A stretch of DNA of 64,000 nt from Pseudomonas lutea (GTDB lineage: Bacteria > Pseudomonadota > Gammaproteobacteria > Pseudomonadales > Pseudomonadaceae). Shown here piece after piece: positions 35,854 through 45,355 of this stretch. Positions within the stretch are counted from its first letter, which is position 1. Each line of letters begins with the position of its first letter. The notes below the pieces were generated by a model. That model did not search any database, was not told the origin of the DNA, and saw nothing but the letters and a program-made list of their open reading frames with translations. The stretch is taken from positions 682,001-746,000 of the forward strand of contig NZ_JRMB01000001.1 of NCBI RefSeq assembly GCF_000759445.1, written 5' to 3'. Both the position numbers and the translations under genes were made by a program.

Positions 35854-37437
35854 TCAGTTAAAGCCGGGGTGCGCCGCTGCGAGCAATTCCCGGGTGTAGG
35901 GGTGCTGCGGGGCATCGAACACATCATGGCTCGCGCCGCGCTCCACCACTTTGCCGTCCTTGACCACAATCATGTCATGGGCCAGGGCCTTGACCACGGC
36001 CAGGTCATGGCTGATGAACAGGTACGTCAGCCCGTGTTTTTCCTGCAATTGGCGAAGCAACGCGACGACCTGCTTCTGCACCGTACGGTCAAGCGCAGAG
36101 GTCGGTTCGTCGAGCAGTATCAAGGCAGGTTTGAGCACAAGGGCACGGGCAATGGCGATGCGTTGTCGCTGCCCGCCGGAAAACTCATGGGGATAGCGGT
36201 GCCGGCTCGACGGGTCGATGCCGACTTCCTCCAGCGCCCGGATCACTTCGGCCTCACAGCTGGCCTTGTCCAGGTCGCTGTGAACTTCCAACCCCTCGCT
36301 GATGATCTGTGCCACCGACATGCGCGGGCTGAGGCTGCCGTAAGGGTCCTGAAAGACGACCTGCATCTGCTTGCGCCACGGGCGCATCTGCTTTTGCGTC
36401 AGGCTGTCGAGCGCATGACCCTTGAAGCGGATACTGCCACGCGATTCCAGCAAGCGCAGGATTGCCTGACCAAGTGTCGATTTGCCTGAACCCGACTCGC
36501 CGACGATGCCCAGGGTTTTGCCGCGCTCGATGCTGAGGCTGATGTCGTCGACAGCCTTCAGGTACTCGTGATGCCGGTTGAATATCCCGCCGCCGAGGGA
36601 GAACCAGACGCGCAGATTATCGACTTCCAGCACTTTTTCGCGGCTGTCACGGGGCAGAGGCTCGCCCGCCGGCTCAGCATCCAGCAGCAGGCGGCTGTAA
36701 GGATGTTGCGGGTTTTTGAACAACAGCTGGCAGTTGGACTGCTCGACGATTTCCCCGGCGCGCATCACGCAGACCCGCTGGGCGATGCTGTGCACCAGGT
36801 TGAGATCGTGACTGATCAGCAACAGCGACATGTTCAGGCGTTGCTGCAGTTGTTTGAGCAGCAGCAGGATCTTGCGCTGTACGGTGACGTCCAGCGCCGT
36901 GGTCGGCTCGTCGGCGATCAGCAATTCAGGCTCGCAGGCCAGGGCCATGGCGATCATCACCCGCTGGCGCTGGCCGCCGGACAACTCATGCGGATAGGCC
37001 TTGAGGCGCTTCTTCGGGTGTTGAATGCCGACCAGCTCCAGCAACTCGATGATCCGCGCCTGGGCTGCCTTGCCGGCCAGGCCCTTGTGCAGCAACAAGG
37101 TCTCGCCGATTTGCCGGGACACCGTGTGCAGCGGGTTCAGCGAGGTCATTGGCTCCTGGAAGATCATCGCGATCTGGTTGCCGCGCAATTCGCGCATGAC
37201 GTTGCCGTCGGCGCCAAGCAATTCCTTGCCGCGATAACGAATGCTGCCGGTACTTTGCGTGCCGGCCTGTGGCAGCAGTTGCAGGATCGAGTGAGCCGTC
37301 ACCGACTTGCCCGAGCCCGATTCGCCGACCAGCGCCAGGCATTCGCCAGCGGGGATGTCCAGGTTGATGTGCTTGACCACGGTGTTGCCGTTGAACGACA
37401 CCGAGAGGTCGCGGATTTCGATCAGGTTTTCGGACAT
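35854..37437 (-). CDS. yejF: Peptide ABC importer, dual ATPase YejF
   Basis: A 527-residue fused ATPase with two ABC domains, each with Walker A ([22 protein letters not shown]), signature ([24 protein letters not shown]) and Walker B ([20 protein letters not shown]). The ATG at 37437 is 2 bp from the yejE stop; a 13-codon upstream start overlaps yejE and is less likely. It powers YejB/YejE to import oligopeptides such as microcin-like or lantibiotic peptides in other bacteria. Confidence 0.93.
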   Translation of the reverse strand: MSENLIEIRDLSVSFNGNTVVKHINLDIPAGECLALVGESGSGKSVTAHSILQLLPQAGTQSTGSIRYRGKELLGADGNVMRELRGNQIAMIFQEPMTSLNPLHTVSRQIGETLLLHKGLAGKAAQARIIELLELVGIQHPKKRLKAYPHELSGGQRQRVMIAMALACEPELLIADEPTTALDVTVQRKILLLLKQLQQRLNMSLLLISHDLNLVHSIAQRVCVMRAGEIVEQSNCQLLFKNPQHPYSRLLLDAEPAGEPLPRDSREKVLEVDNLRVWFSLGGGIFNRHHEYLKAVDDISLSIERGKTLGIVGESGSGKSTLGQAILRLLESRGSIRFKGHALDSLTQKQMRPWRKQMQVVFQDPYGSLSPRMSVAQIISEGLEVHSDLDKASCEAEVIRALEEVGIDPSSRHRYPHEFSGGQRQRIAIARALVLKPALILLDEPTSALDRTVQKQVVALLRQLQEKHGLTYLFISHDLAVVKALAHDMIVVKDGKVVERGASHDVFDAPQHPYTRELLAAAHPGFN

Positions 37438-37438
37438 C

Positions 37439-38464
37439 TCAAGACCTCGGGTCGAAGGCATCCCGCAGGGCCTCGCCAATGAACACCAGCAGCGACAGGA
37501 TCAGCGCCAGGGTAAAAAATGCGGTGAAGCCGAGCCAGGGAGCCTGCAGGTTCTGCTTGCCCTGGGCGATCAGCTCACCCAGCGAGGCGCTGCCGGCCGG
37601 CATGCCGAAACCGAGAAAATCCAGCGCTGTGAGGGTCGAAATCGCCCCGGTCAGAATGAACGGCAGGTAGCTGAGCGTTGCGTTCATCGCGTTGGGCAAA
37701 ATGTGCCGCAGGATCACCTTGCGGTCATCCAGCCCCAATGCCCGGGCCGCTTTGACATACTCGAGATTGCGCCCGCGCAGGAACTCGGCGCGCACCACAT
37801 CCACCAGAGCCAGCCATGAAAACAGCGCCATGATCCCCAGCAGCCACCAGAAGTTGGGCTCGACGAAGCCCGACAGAATGATCAACAGGTACAGCACCGG
37901 CAGGCCGGACCAGACTTCGAGCAGACGCTGACCGATCAAATCCACCCAACCACCGTAATAGCCCTGCAAAGCGCCGGCGGCGATGCCGATCAGCGCACTG
38001 ACGAAGGTCAACGCCAAGGCAAACAGAATCGACACCCGGGCACCGAATATCACCCGCGCCAGCACGTCACGCGCCTGATCGTCGGTGCCCAGCCAGTTGA
38101 TCGAGGACGGCGGGCTGGGGGCGGGCTTGTTCAGGTCGTAGTTGGGCGTGTCATCGCTGAACGGAATGGGTGGGAACAGCATCCAGCCGTCGCCCTTGCT
38201 GATCAGCTGCCGCACGTAGTCGCTGCGGTAATCGGGCTGGAACGGCAACTGCCCGCCGAACTCCTGCTCGGTGTGACGCTTGAACGCAGGGAAGTACAGC
38301 TCATGCTGATAACTCAACACCAGCGGCTTGTCGTTGGCGATCAGCTCGCCGCACAGGCTGAGCGCGAACAGCCCGCAAAACAGCCACAACGACCACCAGC
38401 CGCGGCGATTATTGCGAAAGCGCTCGAAGCGGCGGCGGGCCACCGGAGACAATCTGCGCATCAT
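37439..38464 (-). CDS. yejE: Peptide ABC permease YejE
   Basis: A 341-residue DppC/OppC-type permease. It begins with a basic cytoplasmic segment ([18 protein letters not shown]), a large periplasmic loop, and then the core with the coupling motif [25 protein letters not shown]. It overlaps yejB by four bases and ends two bases before the yejF start, so the operon is tightly packed. Confidence 0.93.
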   Translation of the reverse strand: MMRRLSPVARRRFERFRNNRRGWWSLWLFCGLFALSLCGELIANDKPLVLSYQHELYFPAFKRHTEQEFGGQLPFQPDYRSDYVRQLISKGDGWMLFPPIPFSDDTPNYDLNKPAPSPPSSINWLGTDDQARDVLARVIFGARVSILFALALTFVSALIGIAAGALQGYYGGWVDLIGQRLLEVWSGLPVLYLLIILSGFVEPNFWWLLGIMALFSWLALVDVVRAEFLRGRNLEYVKAARALGLDDRKVILRHILPNAMNATLSYLPFILTGAISTLTALDFLGFGMPAGSASLGELIAQGKQNLQAPWLGFTAFFTLALILSLLVFIGEALRDAFDPRS

Positions 38465-39525
38465 GCATTCCTCGCGCTGAAATCGATTCGGGGGTCGACC
38501 AGGGTGTAGCAGATGTCCCCGACCAGCTTTATCAGCAGCCCGAACAGCGTGAAGATGAACAACGACCCGAACACCACCGGGTAGTCTCGTGACACGGCGG
38601 CCTCATAACTCATACGGCCAAGGCCATCGAGGGAGAAGATGACCTCGATCATCAACGAACCGGCGAAGAACACGCTGATGAACGCTTGAGGGATGCCGGC
38701 GACGATCAACAACATCGCGTTGCGGAACACATGGCCATACAGCACGCGTCGCTCGCTCAATCCCTTGGCACGCGCGGTCACCACGTATTGACGGGTGACT
38801 TCGTTGAGAAACGAGTTTTTGGTGAGGATCGTCAGCGTGGCGAAACCGCCGATCACCAGCGAGGTGACCGGCAGCACCAGGTGCCAGAAGTAATCGGCGA
38901 TCTTGCCCCACGTGCTCAATTGATCGAAGTTCTCGGACACCAGACCGCGCACCGGGAACCAGCTCAGTGACGTGCCGCCGGCGAACAGCACCACCAGCAG
39001 CATGGCAAACAGAAACGCCGGCATGGCGTAGCCGATGATGATCGCGGTGCTGCTCCAGATATCGAAGTGGCTGCCGTGCTTGACCGCCTTGCGAATGCCC
39101 AGCGGGATCGACACCAGGTAGGTGATCAACGTCGCCCATAGCCCGAGAGAAATGGACACCGGCATCTTCTGCAGAATCAGGTCAGTGACTTTGGCACCGC
39201 GAAAGAAGCTGTTGCCGAAATCCAGCTGAGCGTAGTTCTTCAGCATGAGCCACAGGCGCTCGTGCAGGGGTTTGTCGAATCCGTACTGGCGCTCGATTTC
39301 CTTGATCAGCTTGGGGTCCAGCCCCCGGGTGGCGCGGGACTGGCCAGCGTTCATGGTTTCAGTATGACCCGCGCCGATGGTCCCGCCGGCAACGCCCTGC
39401 AGCTTGGCGATGGCCTGCTCGACCGGGCCGCCCGGTGCCGCCTGCACGATGAAAAAATTGACCAGCAAAATGCACAGCAGCGTCGGGATGATCAGCAGCA
39501 GGCGCCTCGTCAGGTAGCCGAGCAT
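38461..39525 (-). CDS. yejB: Peptide ABC permease YejB
   Basis: A 354-residue DppB/OppB-type permease with about six helices: N-terminal [20 protein letters not shown] and the coupling motif [26 protein letters not shown]. Its ATG shares bases with the yejA stop (TAATG), a one-base overlap that suggests coupled translation. It pairs with YejE. Confidence 0.93.
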   Translation of the reverse strand: MLGYLTRRLLLIIPTLLCILLVNFFIVQAAPGGPVEQAIAKLQGVAGGTIGAGHTETMNAGQSRATRGLDPKLIKEIERQYGFDKPLHERLWLMLKNYAQLDFGNSFFRGAKVTDLILQKMPVSISLGLWATLITYLVSIPLGIRKAVKHGSHFDIWSSTAIIIGYAMPAFLFAMLLVVLFAGGTSLSWFPVRGLVSENFDQLSTWGKIADYFWHLVLPVTSLVIGGFATLTILTKNSFLNEVTRQYVVTARAKGLSERRVLYGHVFRNAMLLIVAGIPQAFISVFFAGSLMIEVIFSLDGLGRMSYEAAVSRDYPVVFGSLFIFTLFGLLIKLVGDICYTLVDPRIDFSARNA

Positions 39526-41393
39526 TACTTGACCTCCGAAGGGATCGCCGAGGCGCCCCGTTGTTGGGCGAACTGTTCATTGGTCAGCGCCTGAGGGCTG
39601 ACTTCCCACCAGGTGTCGATGGCCTCGCTGTTGCTGGCCTGCACCTTGGGGATGCCAAAGCGGTTCCACCACACGGTGGAAGAACCGGGCGGGTAATAGT
39701 TGGGAATCCAGTAGAAGCCCCATTGCAGCACGCGGTCCAGGGCATGGGCATAGTCGATCATCGCGGGCTTGCTGTCGGCTTTGGCGAGGCCTTCAATAAG
39801 GGCATCAACGGCCGGGTCGCGCAGCACCATGTAATTGCTGGAGCCGGAATCGTTGGCGACCCGGGAGCCGAAATTGTTGTAAAGCTCCATGCCGGGGGAG
39901 GTGGAGACCCCGTAACCGGTGACGATCATGTCGTAATCGCGGGCCATGACCCTGTTCAGGTACTGCGCCGAATCGATGCGACGAATCTCGAAATCGATGC
40001 CGATCTGCGCGAGGTTGCGCTTGTACGGCAGCAGGATTTTCTCGAAGCCACTCTGGCCATTGAGGAAGGTGAAGCTCAGAGGCTCGCCCTGAGCATTGAC
40101 CAGCTTGTCACCCTGCGGCATCCATCCCGCTTCTTCGAGCAGCGCCAGCGCCTGCAGTTGTTTGTCACGGATGAACCCGCTGCCATCGGTTTTCGGGGTC
40201 TTGAATACCGTGGTGAATACCTCCGGAGGGACCTGACCGCGCAGCGGCTCAAGGATCTTAAGCTCCGACTCGGTCGGCAATGCCGTCGCCGCCAGATCGC
40301 TGTTGGAGAAATAACTGTTCTGACGCACATACACGTTGCGCATCATTTGCTTGTTGGTCCACTCGAAGTCCCACAGCAGGGCCAGCGCCTGGCGTACGCG
40401 GCGGTCCTGAAACTTCGGGCGGTCGAGGTTGAACACGAAACCCTGGGAGCTCTGCACGGCACCCTTGGCGAGGTGGGCGCGTTGCAGGCGGCCCTCGGTC
40501 AGCGCCGGGCTGTCGTAGCCGATCGAGTAGCCGGTGGCCGAGTATTCGCGGTTGTAGTCATATCCACCCCCGCGCAGGACCTGGCGGGCGACGTCGGTGT
40601 CGCCGAAGTACTCGACGCTGAAGTGGTCGAAATTGTAGGTGCCGCGATTGACCGGCAGGTCTTTGCCCCACCAGTCAGGGTCGCGCTCGAAGGTAATGCT
40701 GCGGCCGGCGTCGACCTTGCCGATACGGTAAGGGCCACTGCCCACCGGGATCTCGAATCCACCGCCGTTGGCAAAATCGCGGTCCTTCCACCAATGCTCC
40801 GGGAACACCGGCAGCGAGGCCAGGTCGAGCGGCAGGGTGCGGCTTTCGCTGCTTTTGAAATCAAAGCGGATCTGCGAGGCAGACTCGACCTCGACGCCTT
40901 TGACGTCCTGAAACTCGGTGCGGTACGACAGGCTGCCCTGGGTCATCAGCAGGTCGTAGGTGTAGCGCACGTCCTGGGCAGTGATGGGCGAGCCATCTGA
41001 AAACCTGGCTTTGGGGTTCAAGTAGAACCGCAGGGACATGCCGTCGGCAGCGCGCTCCATCTTTTCTGCAATCAGCCCATACACCGTGTACGGCTCATCC
41101 AGCGACCGCACGGCCAGCGGGGAGTAAAGCAAACCATTGACCTGCGCCACGCCAGTGCCTTTGTCGAGGTAGGGCATGATGTGGTCAAACTGACCGATTT
41201 CCTGCGCAGAGCGGCGCATGCTGCCGCCTTTTGGGGCATCCGGGTTCACGTAGTCGAAATGCGCGAATGTCGCCGGGTATCGCGGCGCCTCGCCGTAAAC
41301 GGTCAATGCATGTTGAGGTGCGGCGGACAAGGCCTGTAAGCCTGAGACGAGGACCAGTGTTGCAACCATCAGCGATGACAAAACAAAACGCAT
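39525..41393 (-). CDS. yejA: Peptide ABC binding protein YejA
   Basis: A 622-residue SBP_bac_5 (peptide/nickel-type) binding protein. From the ATG at 41393 the signal peptide is [18 protein letters not shown]..., cut after ...QALSA; earlier in-frame ATGs at 41417 and 41414 would add only eight residues. The body has the family block [21 protein letters not shown] and [17 protein letters not shown] segment ([13 protein letters not shown]). Yej systems import peptides, including microcin C in enterobacteria. It heads the yejABEF operon. Confidence 0.9.
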   Translation of the reverse strand: MRFVLSSLMVATLVLVSGLQALSAAPQHALTVYGEAPRYPATFAHFDYVNPDAPKGGSMRRSAQEIGQFDHIMPYLDKGTGVAQVNGLLYSPLAVRSLDEPYTVYGLIAEKMERAADGMSLRFYLNPKARFSDGSPITAQDVRYTYDLLMTQGSLSYRTEFQDVKGVEVESASQIRFDFKSSESRTLPLDLASLPVFPEHWWKDRDFANGGGFEIPVGSGPYRIGKVDAGRSITFERDPDWWGKDLPVNRGTYNFDHFSVEYFGDTDVARQVLRGGGYDYNREYSATGYSIGYDSPALTEGRLQRAHLAKGAVQSSQGFVFNLDRPKFQDRRVRQALALLWDFEWTNKQMMRNVYVRQNSYFSNSDLAATALPTESELKILEPLRGQVPPEVFTTVFKTPKTDGSGFIRDKQLQALALLEEAGWMPQGDKLVNAQGEPLSFTFLNGQSGFEKILLPYKRNLAQIGIDFEIRRIDSAQYLNRVMARDYDMIVTGYGVSTSPGMELYNNFGSRVANDSGSSNYMVLRDPAVDALIEGLAKADSKPAMIDYAHALDRVLQWGFYWIPNYYPPGSSTVWWNRFGIPKVQASNSEAIDTWWEVSPQALTNEQFAQQRGASAIPSEVK

Positions 41394-41726
41394 TCCACGA
41401 ATCCTGACTGACATCACTGAGCGATATCAGGGTTGAAGGTCATGACGGGCGCTTGCGGCCGGTCCGGTTTTTATAGTGATTACCCCGGTGGCAAGGTACC
41501 GCAAAGCCGAAAGCTTTGTAACCGGACAATACCGACGGTTGATGACTTCTTTGTTGGCACCGCTGGGACAGCCAGCGATGCTTCCTCCACGCCGATCCCG
41601 CCCCCGGTGCTGCGCGTTCTGCCCGGCTCGGGCTCGGTGTAGCAATTTTCCTGCCGCAAAACCCGGTAGCAGCGACAGGGCCCGCGTTTCAATACCAGCG
41701 CCGCAATGCCAGCGTTTCAACTTCAC
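41394..41726. other. Gene-free stretch upstream of yejA
   Basis: This 330-bp region has no supported gene. It should hold the yejABEF promoter near 41400-41480. Short frames on both strands lack ribosome sites. Confidence 0.5.
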
Positions 41727-41761
41727 AAAAACAAACGGCCCGCATCAAGGGCGGGCCGTTT
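41727..41761 (-). terminator. Intrinsic terminator of the second parvulin gene
   Basis: On the minus strand AAACGGCCCGCC/GGGCGGGCCGTTT-type stem (about 11 bp) is followed by GTTTTTGTG. It lies 18 bp after the parvulin stop. Confidence 0.85.
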
Positions 41762-41779
41762 ATGTTGCAACGCGCAGGA

Positions 41780-42061
41780 TCAGTCCTGACGGCTGGTCAC
41801 TTCCAGCAGGTGATAACCGAACTGTGTCTTCACCGGGCCTTGCACGACATTGACCGGGGCGCTGAACACCACCGTGTCGAATTCCTTGACCATCTGGCCA
41901 GGACCAAAGGAGCCAAGGTCCCCGCCTTGACGGCTCGATGGGCAGCTGGAGTTGGATTTGGCGACTTCGGCGAAATCAGCACCGCCTTCGATCTGAGCTT
42001 TGAGTTCGTTGCACTTCTCTTCGCTGGATACGAGGATGTGGCGGGCAGTGGCTTTGGCCAT
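41780..42061 (-). CDS. ppiC: Single-domain parvulin prolyl isomerase PpiC-like
   Basis: A 93-residue cytoplasmic PpiC-type parvulin: ATARHILVSSEEKCNELKAQI, SSCPSSRQGGDLGSFGPGQMV and GPVKTQFGYHLLEVTSR. This is the E. coli PpiC-like length and order. Start at 42061 has an AGGAG ribosome site; longer frames are unlikely. It is a clear paralogue of the 29362-29637 gene; the two share the GPVK.FGYHL motif but differ in the N-terminal half. Own terminator follows. Confidence 0.92.
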   Translation of the reverse strand: MAKATARHILVSSEEKCNELKAQIEGGADFAEVAKSNSSCPSSRQGGDLGSFGPGQMVKEFDTVVFSAPVNVVQGPVKTQFGYHLLEVTSRQD

Positions 42062-42168
42062 TTGGGTAACTCCTGTGAAAAAAAGAAAACGAGCGTACCG
42101 GAATAAGGGTCGCGTTTCTCGAGAAAGTTCAGGTCGGCGCTTCGGTGCGTGACCGGTGACAGCGGTGG

Positions 42169-43050
42169 CTAAAGGCCTTTGCTCCACAACAGGGCTGCGT
42201 GGTCCAGATAGAGCTTCACAGGTTCGAGCTGCTTTCGCACCAGGCCGGCACTCTGGTTGATCGAGTCCACGTGGTCCATTGGGTAGTCCGAGCGGATGAC
42301 CTTGCCCAGATGGGAACTGAATCGCCCCACCAGACCGTCATTGGACGCGGCCTCCTTTTCAAACAATCGCGAATAACTGCGCAGCGCAAGGTGCAGCGGG
42401 TCCAGGGCGTTACGCCCTTCGGCAAACAGCGAGCCGCCGATGCAGCCGCTCCACGAGTAATAATGCACGCCGTTCACGCGCTCCGCGCCTTCGCCACCCC
42501 ATGTGGATGGCAGCCCATGAGAGTACTTGCGGTTGAACGACGCAACGCCTTCGGACGTGAGCGCATCCAGCGCCTTCACAGGATCCTGGGGAAGCTCGGC
42601 ATTGCCACTGAGCAATGACAGAAAATGCACAAAGCCTGCGGTCAGTCGCGAGGCCACCGCTTCGGGCAGCTGCCCGGGCGTCAGCGCACGGCGCACCCGG
42701 TCTGCGACCTCGGAACCGTGATTGGGTCCGCTCACCGACGTCACCGACGCGACGATGTCGGGCCGCAGTGCAGCGGCATAGCGAGAGGTCAGCGCGCCCT
42801 GGCTGTGCCCGATCAGATTGACCTTGAGATATCCGGTGCGGCGCAGGAAACGCTCGATCTGATCAATCAGCTGTTCGCCACGGGTCTCGTTGTCATGCAC
42901 CCCTGAAAGCGCGGGCACATGTACCCGACAGCCCGCTTTCTCCAACGCTTGGGGGATGGCATGGAACATCTCTACCTTGCCGATCCGGTCGAAGCCGAAC
43001 AACCCGTGGACGAGCAAAATGGGGTATTTGGTGGTGACTTCCGTGCGCAT
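42169..43050 (-). CDS. Family I triacylglycerol lipase-like hydrolase without signal peptide
   Basis: A 293-residue alpha/beta hydrolase of the bacterial lipase family I: oxyanion-hole region [21 protein letters not shown], nucleophile [17 protein letters not shown] (Ser in GHSQG), catalytic Asp and His expected in the [10 protein letters not shown] and [10 protein letters not shown] parts. Family I lipases usually have a signal peptide and a foldase; here the [12 protein letters not shown] start has neither, and no lif gene is adjacent. I recall short cytoplasmic-looking LipA proteins of similar length in P. fluorescens. Start has an AAGGA site 8 bases upstream. Confidence 0.85.
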   Translation of the reverse strand: MRTEVTTKYPILLVHGLFGFDRIGKVEMFHAIPQALEKAGCRVHVPALSGVHDNETRGEQLIDQIERFLRRTGYLKVNLIGHSQGALTSRYAAALRPDIVASVTSVSGPNHGSEVADRVRRALTPGQLPEAVASRLTAGFVHFLSLLSGNAELPQDPVKALDALTSEGVASFNRKYSHGLPSTWGGEGAERVNGVHYYSWSGCIGGSLFAEGRNALDPLHLALRSYSRLFEKEAASNDGLVGRFSSHLGKVIRSDYPMDHVDSINQSAGLVRKQLEPVKLYLDHAALLWSKGL

Positions 43051-43363
43051 GTCTGTCGTTCCTTCGAAAAGAGAAGGAGCGAGCTTAAACAGCGCAGCGG
43101 GTGCGCGCAGGCGGCATAGGGAAGGCCGTCGACGATGTTGTGCGAGAGTTTGCAAAGCGCCTCAAGCGCTGCGAGCCTTGCGCGCCGGGGGTGCCTGAAA
43201 AAGCGTTGGTCACGGGCTACAGATACGCAGGCTGCCGACGCCGCTTTCCCACAACGGCCGTCCTCATCGCGACAGGCCGTGGCTGATCGCGACGACGCCA
43301 TTCGGGAAGGCTGGGTACAGAGCCGTGCCCAGCTTCCGATTTCTATCCATTGCCGCCAGTGCG
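43051..43363. other. Gene-free stretch
   Basis: Between the DAHP synthase end and the lipase start I see no gene, repeat or clear terminator. Minus-strand frames here are extensions of the lipase frame without ribosome sites. Confidence 0.45.
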
Positions 43364-44449
43364 CTACCTGTACCGCAAAGCCGCGACAGCTTTGCGCAAC
43401 AGCCCCTCGGTTGCATTCCAGCCCAGGCATGCGTCGGTGACGGACACGCCGTACTTCAATGAGCCGCTCAACGGCTGGCAACCTTCGTAGAGGTGGCTTT
43501 CCAGCATCATGCCGATCAGCGTCCGGTCGCCCGCCAGTCGTTGCTGCAGCACGTCGTTGAAGACTGCCGGCTGACGCAGCGGGTCCTTGCCACTGTTGGC
43601 ATGGCTGCAATCGACCATGACCCGGGCCGCGATGCGGTTCTTTTCCAGGCTGGCGTTGACCGCAGCGACGCTGGCTGCATCGTAGTTGGGACCGCCATGG
43701 CCGCCGCGCAAAACGATATGCGTGTCCGGGTTGCCCGCCGTGTCGATGATCGCCGGATGCCCATGAGGGTCCATTCCGAAGTGGCGGTGCGCATGGGCGG
43801 CTGAGCGAATGGCATCGCAGGCGACACCGATGCCGCCGTCGGTGCCGTTTTTGAAACCTGTGGGCACACCCAGACCGCTGGCCATCTCCCGGTGGATCTG
43901 TGACTCGGTGGTCCGGGCGCCGATGGCCACCCAGCTCAGCACGTCGTCGAAATACCCCGCAGCCATCGGCTGCAGCAGTTCAGTGGCAACCGGCAGGCCG
44001 AGCCGGACCATTTCGCGCATCAGCTCCCGAGACAGCTCAAGGCCCTGGGCCATGTCATCGCTGCCGTCGAGCGCAGGGTCGTACGCCAGGCCTTTCCAGC
44101 CCACGGTGGTGCGTGGCTTCTCGACGTAGGCACGCATCACCAGCAGCATCTGGTCACTGACCTCGGCGGCAAGATTCGCCAGGCGCTCGGCATATTCCAG
44201 CGCTGATTGCGGATCGTGGATGGAGCACGGACCAACGACTACCAGTAAACGGGAGTCTTCACCGTTAAGGATGGCGCGAATGGAACGGCGATGGGCGGCA
44301 ACTTGCGCACCAAGGGCCGCACTTAGCGGGAGTCGGGCTTTTAATGCAGCTGGCGTGGGGAGGCGTTTTGGAGCAGCTGGGCTTTCAATCAAAGCGACGG
44401 CGCTGGTCGGCAGTGCTGTCAAAGGCTTGTTAACGACGGGCGAATTCAT
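43364..44449 (-). CDS. 3-deoxy-7-phosphoheptulonate (DAHP) synthase, type I
   Basis: A 361-residue type I aldolase condensing phosphoenolpyruvate and erythrose 4-phosphate, the first step of the shikimate pathway. Key blocks are VVVGPCSIHDPQSALEYAERL, AYVEKPRTTVGWKG, RTTESQIHREMASGL, GFKNGTDG, VLRGG and VDCSHANSGKDP. The protein matches AroF/AroG/AroH in length. It is preceded by a leader peptide rich in Tyr, Phe and Trp codons and a strong terminator, implying aromatic-controlled attenuation. Which amino acid inhibits the enzyme cannot be told by eye. Confidence 0.93.
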   Translation of the reverse strand: MNSPVVNKPLTALPTSAVALIESPAAPKRLPTPAALKARLPLSAALGAQVAAHRRSIRAILNGEDSRLLVVVGPCSIHDPQSALEYAERLANLAAEVSDQMLLVMRAYVEKPRTTVGWKGLAYDPALDGSDDMAQGLELSRELMREMVRLGLPVATELLQPMAAGYFDDVLSWVAIGARTTESQIHREMASGLGVPTGFKNGTDGGIGVACDAIRSAAHAHRHFGMDPHGHPAIIDTAGNPDTHIVLRGGHGGPNYDAASVAAVNASLEKNRIAARVMVDCSHANSGKDPLRQPAVFNDVLQQRLAGDRTLIGMMLESHLYEGCQPLSGSLKYGVSVTDACLGWNATEGLLRKAVAALRYR

Positions 44450-44488
44450 GTGAGGGCTTCCTGGTCGGCGGGCGTTGCCCGCGCGGAC

Positions 44489-44641
44489 CTACTGGGGTGT
44501 TCGACAATTGGCCGTATTGGCCGTGGAGAGGGCATTGCCACCTGTCAGCAGGTGATCGGAGGTGGCAGGCTGTCCCGATCCCAGGGTGGTAAATCGCCAG
44601 GCGAAGTCGACGTCGTTGCGGTAATAGTGGCTGCGGTTCAT
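44489..44641 (-). CDS. Possible small protein between the attenuator and the DAHP synthase gene
   Basis: A 50-residue frame with a good GAGGA site 7 bases before its ATG. It starts MNRSHYYRNDVDFAWRF, again rich in aromatic residues (two Tyr, two Phe, one Trp in 17), then a Ser/Thr/Asn-rich tail. It lies downstream of the intrinsic terminator, so it would only be transcribed when attenuation is relieved. It could be a second regulatory leader or a small protein. I do not recognise it. Confidence 0.5.
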   Translation of the reverse strand: MNRSHYYRNDVDFAWRFTTLGSGQPATSDHLLTGGNALSTANTANCRTPQ

Positions 44642-44682
44642 GTGACGTTCCTCGATTCGGTTGTTGAGAAAATGCGGTGCCA

Positions 44683-44721
44683 TAAAAAACAAAACCCCCG
44701 GTCGGGAAGCCGACCGGGGGT
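44683..44721 (-). terminator. Attenuator terminator upstream of the DAHP synthase gene
   Basis: A perfect 12-bp stem (ACCCCCGGTCGG / CCGACCGGGGGT) with a 4-base loop at 44694-44721, followed on the minus strand by TTTTGTTTTTT. It lies 50 bp after the leader-peptide stop and about 240 bp before the DAHP synthase start, so it is an intrinsic terminator inside the leader, not at a gene end. Confidence 0.9.
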
Positions 44722-44738
44722 GAGAGTTATCTCTGGTG

Positions 44739-44761
44739 GGCGTCCCGAACTTCAGGGCGCC
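44739..44761 (-). promoter_or_regulatory. Hairpin between leader peptide and terminator
   Basis: GGCGCCC and GGG-A-CGCC form a stem with a 9-base loop immediately after the leader-peptide stop. It is placed like the pause or alternative hairpin of amino-acid attenuators. Its exact partner in the antiterminator is not resolved by eye. Confidence 0.5.
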
Positions 44762-44770
44762 GTTTGGGTA

Positions 44771-44914
44771 TCAGGCGCGCCAGCGGCTAAACCAATACCC
44801 ATAAAAATAAGACACAGGGGAGATGGACACGCTTGCACGCCGCACAACCGCGAGCTCAGCCTGACGGCGGGCGTCGGCAGTTCTCGGTAGCTGATGGGAA
44901 AGGGCAAGCGACAT
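44771..44914 (-). CDS. Aromatic-rich leader peptide controlling DAHP synthase
   Basis: A 47-residue frame, start ATG at 44914 with GGAGA 7 bases upstream, stop TGA at 44771. The last part encodes YFYGYWFSRWRA: three Tyr, two Phe and two Trp within ten residues (residues 36-45). This is the hallmark of a ribosome-sensing leader peptide: stalling at scarce charged tRNAs would change the RNA fold and spare the downstream gene from termination. A 12-bp terminator follows at 44694-44721 and the DAHP synthase next. It appears too short for routine gene callers. Confidence 0.8.
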   Translation of the reverse strand: MSLALSHQLPRTADARRQAELAVVRRASVSISPVSYFYGYWFSRWRA

Positions 44915-45043
44915 GGTCGGTCTCCGTGGAATGCCGTCGAGCTTACTTCAGGCGACGGGCGTTCTTCAATTGGAAATTGCAATGGCCATGATCCGAGCGT
45001 TGCTGCTGTGCCCGGCATCGAGCGGGGCCACTAACCCGCGCAG

Positions 45044-45274
45044 TCAGTGGTCCACCGACTCGCCAGACGCAGGGGCGGACGCAATCACGCCGACTTTCAT
45101 CCCCAGCAGCACCGCCACTTTGTGCGACTCGCCCCTGCGCCCCTTCTTTCGTCCCGACAACACTTGATAGGTGGTCGCCGGGTCTACGTCGTGCTCCCTC
45201 GCAAACTCTTGAACCGATTTGCCCTGCTGTTCCAGCCAGGCCTTGGCTTGTGCGGCGGTGCGAATTCCGGGCAT
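45044..45274 (-). CDS. Small HTH DNA-binding protein, phage-repressor type
   Basis: A 76-residue protein with a helix-turn-helix of the kind seen in Cro/Ner-like regulators (SVQEFAREHDVDPATTYQVLSGRKKGRRGESHKVAVLLG). No other domain. It diverges from the HTH gene at 45356 across a short region holding three GTTCAA hexamers at exact 10-bp spacing just upstream of its start. The pair resembles a small bistable or autoregulated switch, but no other phage gene is nearby. Its target is unknown. Confidence 0.8.
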   Translation of the reverse strand: MPGIRTAAQAKAWLEQQGKSVQEFAREHDVDPATTYQVLSGRKKGRRGESHKVAVLLGMKVGVIASAPASGESVDH

Positions 45275-45275
45275 A

Positions 45276-45301
45276 GTTCAAAACCGTTCAAGTTCGTTCA
45301 A
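45276..45301. promoter_or_regulatory. Triple GTTCAA array with 10-bp period
   Basis: GTTCAA occurs at 45276-45281, 45286-45291 and 45296-45301, one helical turn apart, so all three face the same side of the DNA. They lie immediately upstream of the minus-strand HTH start (45274) and between the two divergent HTH genes, so are the likely operator of one or both. Confidence 0.65.
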
Positions 45302-45355
45302 ATTATTTCGATTCTACCATTCGTAAGGATGGGGTCAACAAGGTTATACAGTCAA

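Noticed and set aside
34987..36489. Long plus-strand frame across hbcR and yejF
   Set aside because: Crosses two clear minus-strand genes and their gap; typical high-G+C shadow frame.
39561..41000. Plus-strand frame inside yejA
   Set aside because: Antisense shadow; yejA has a signal peptide and family motifs.
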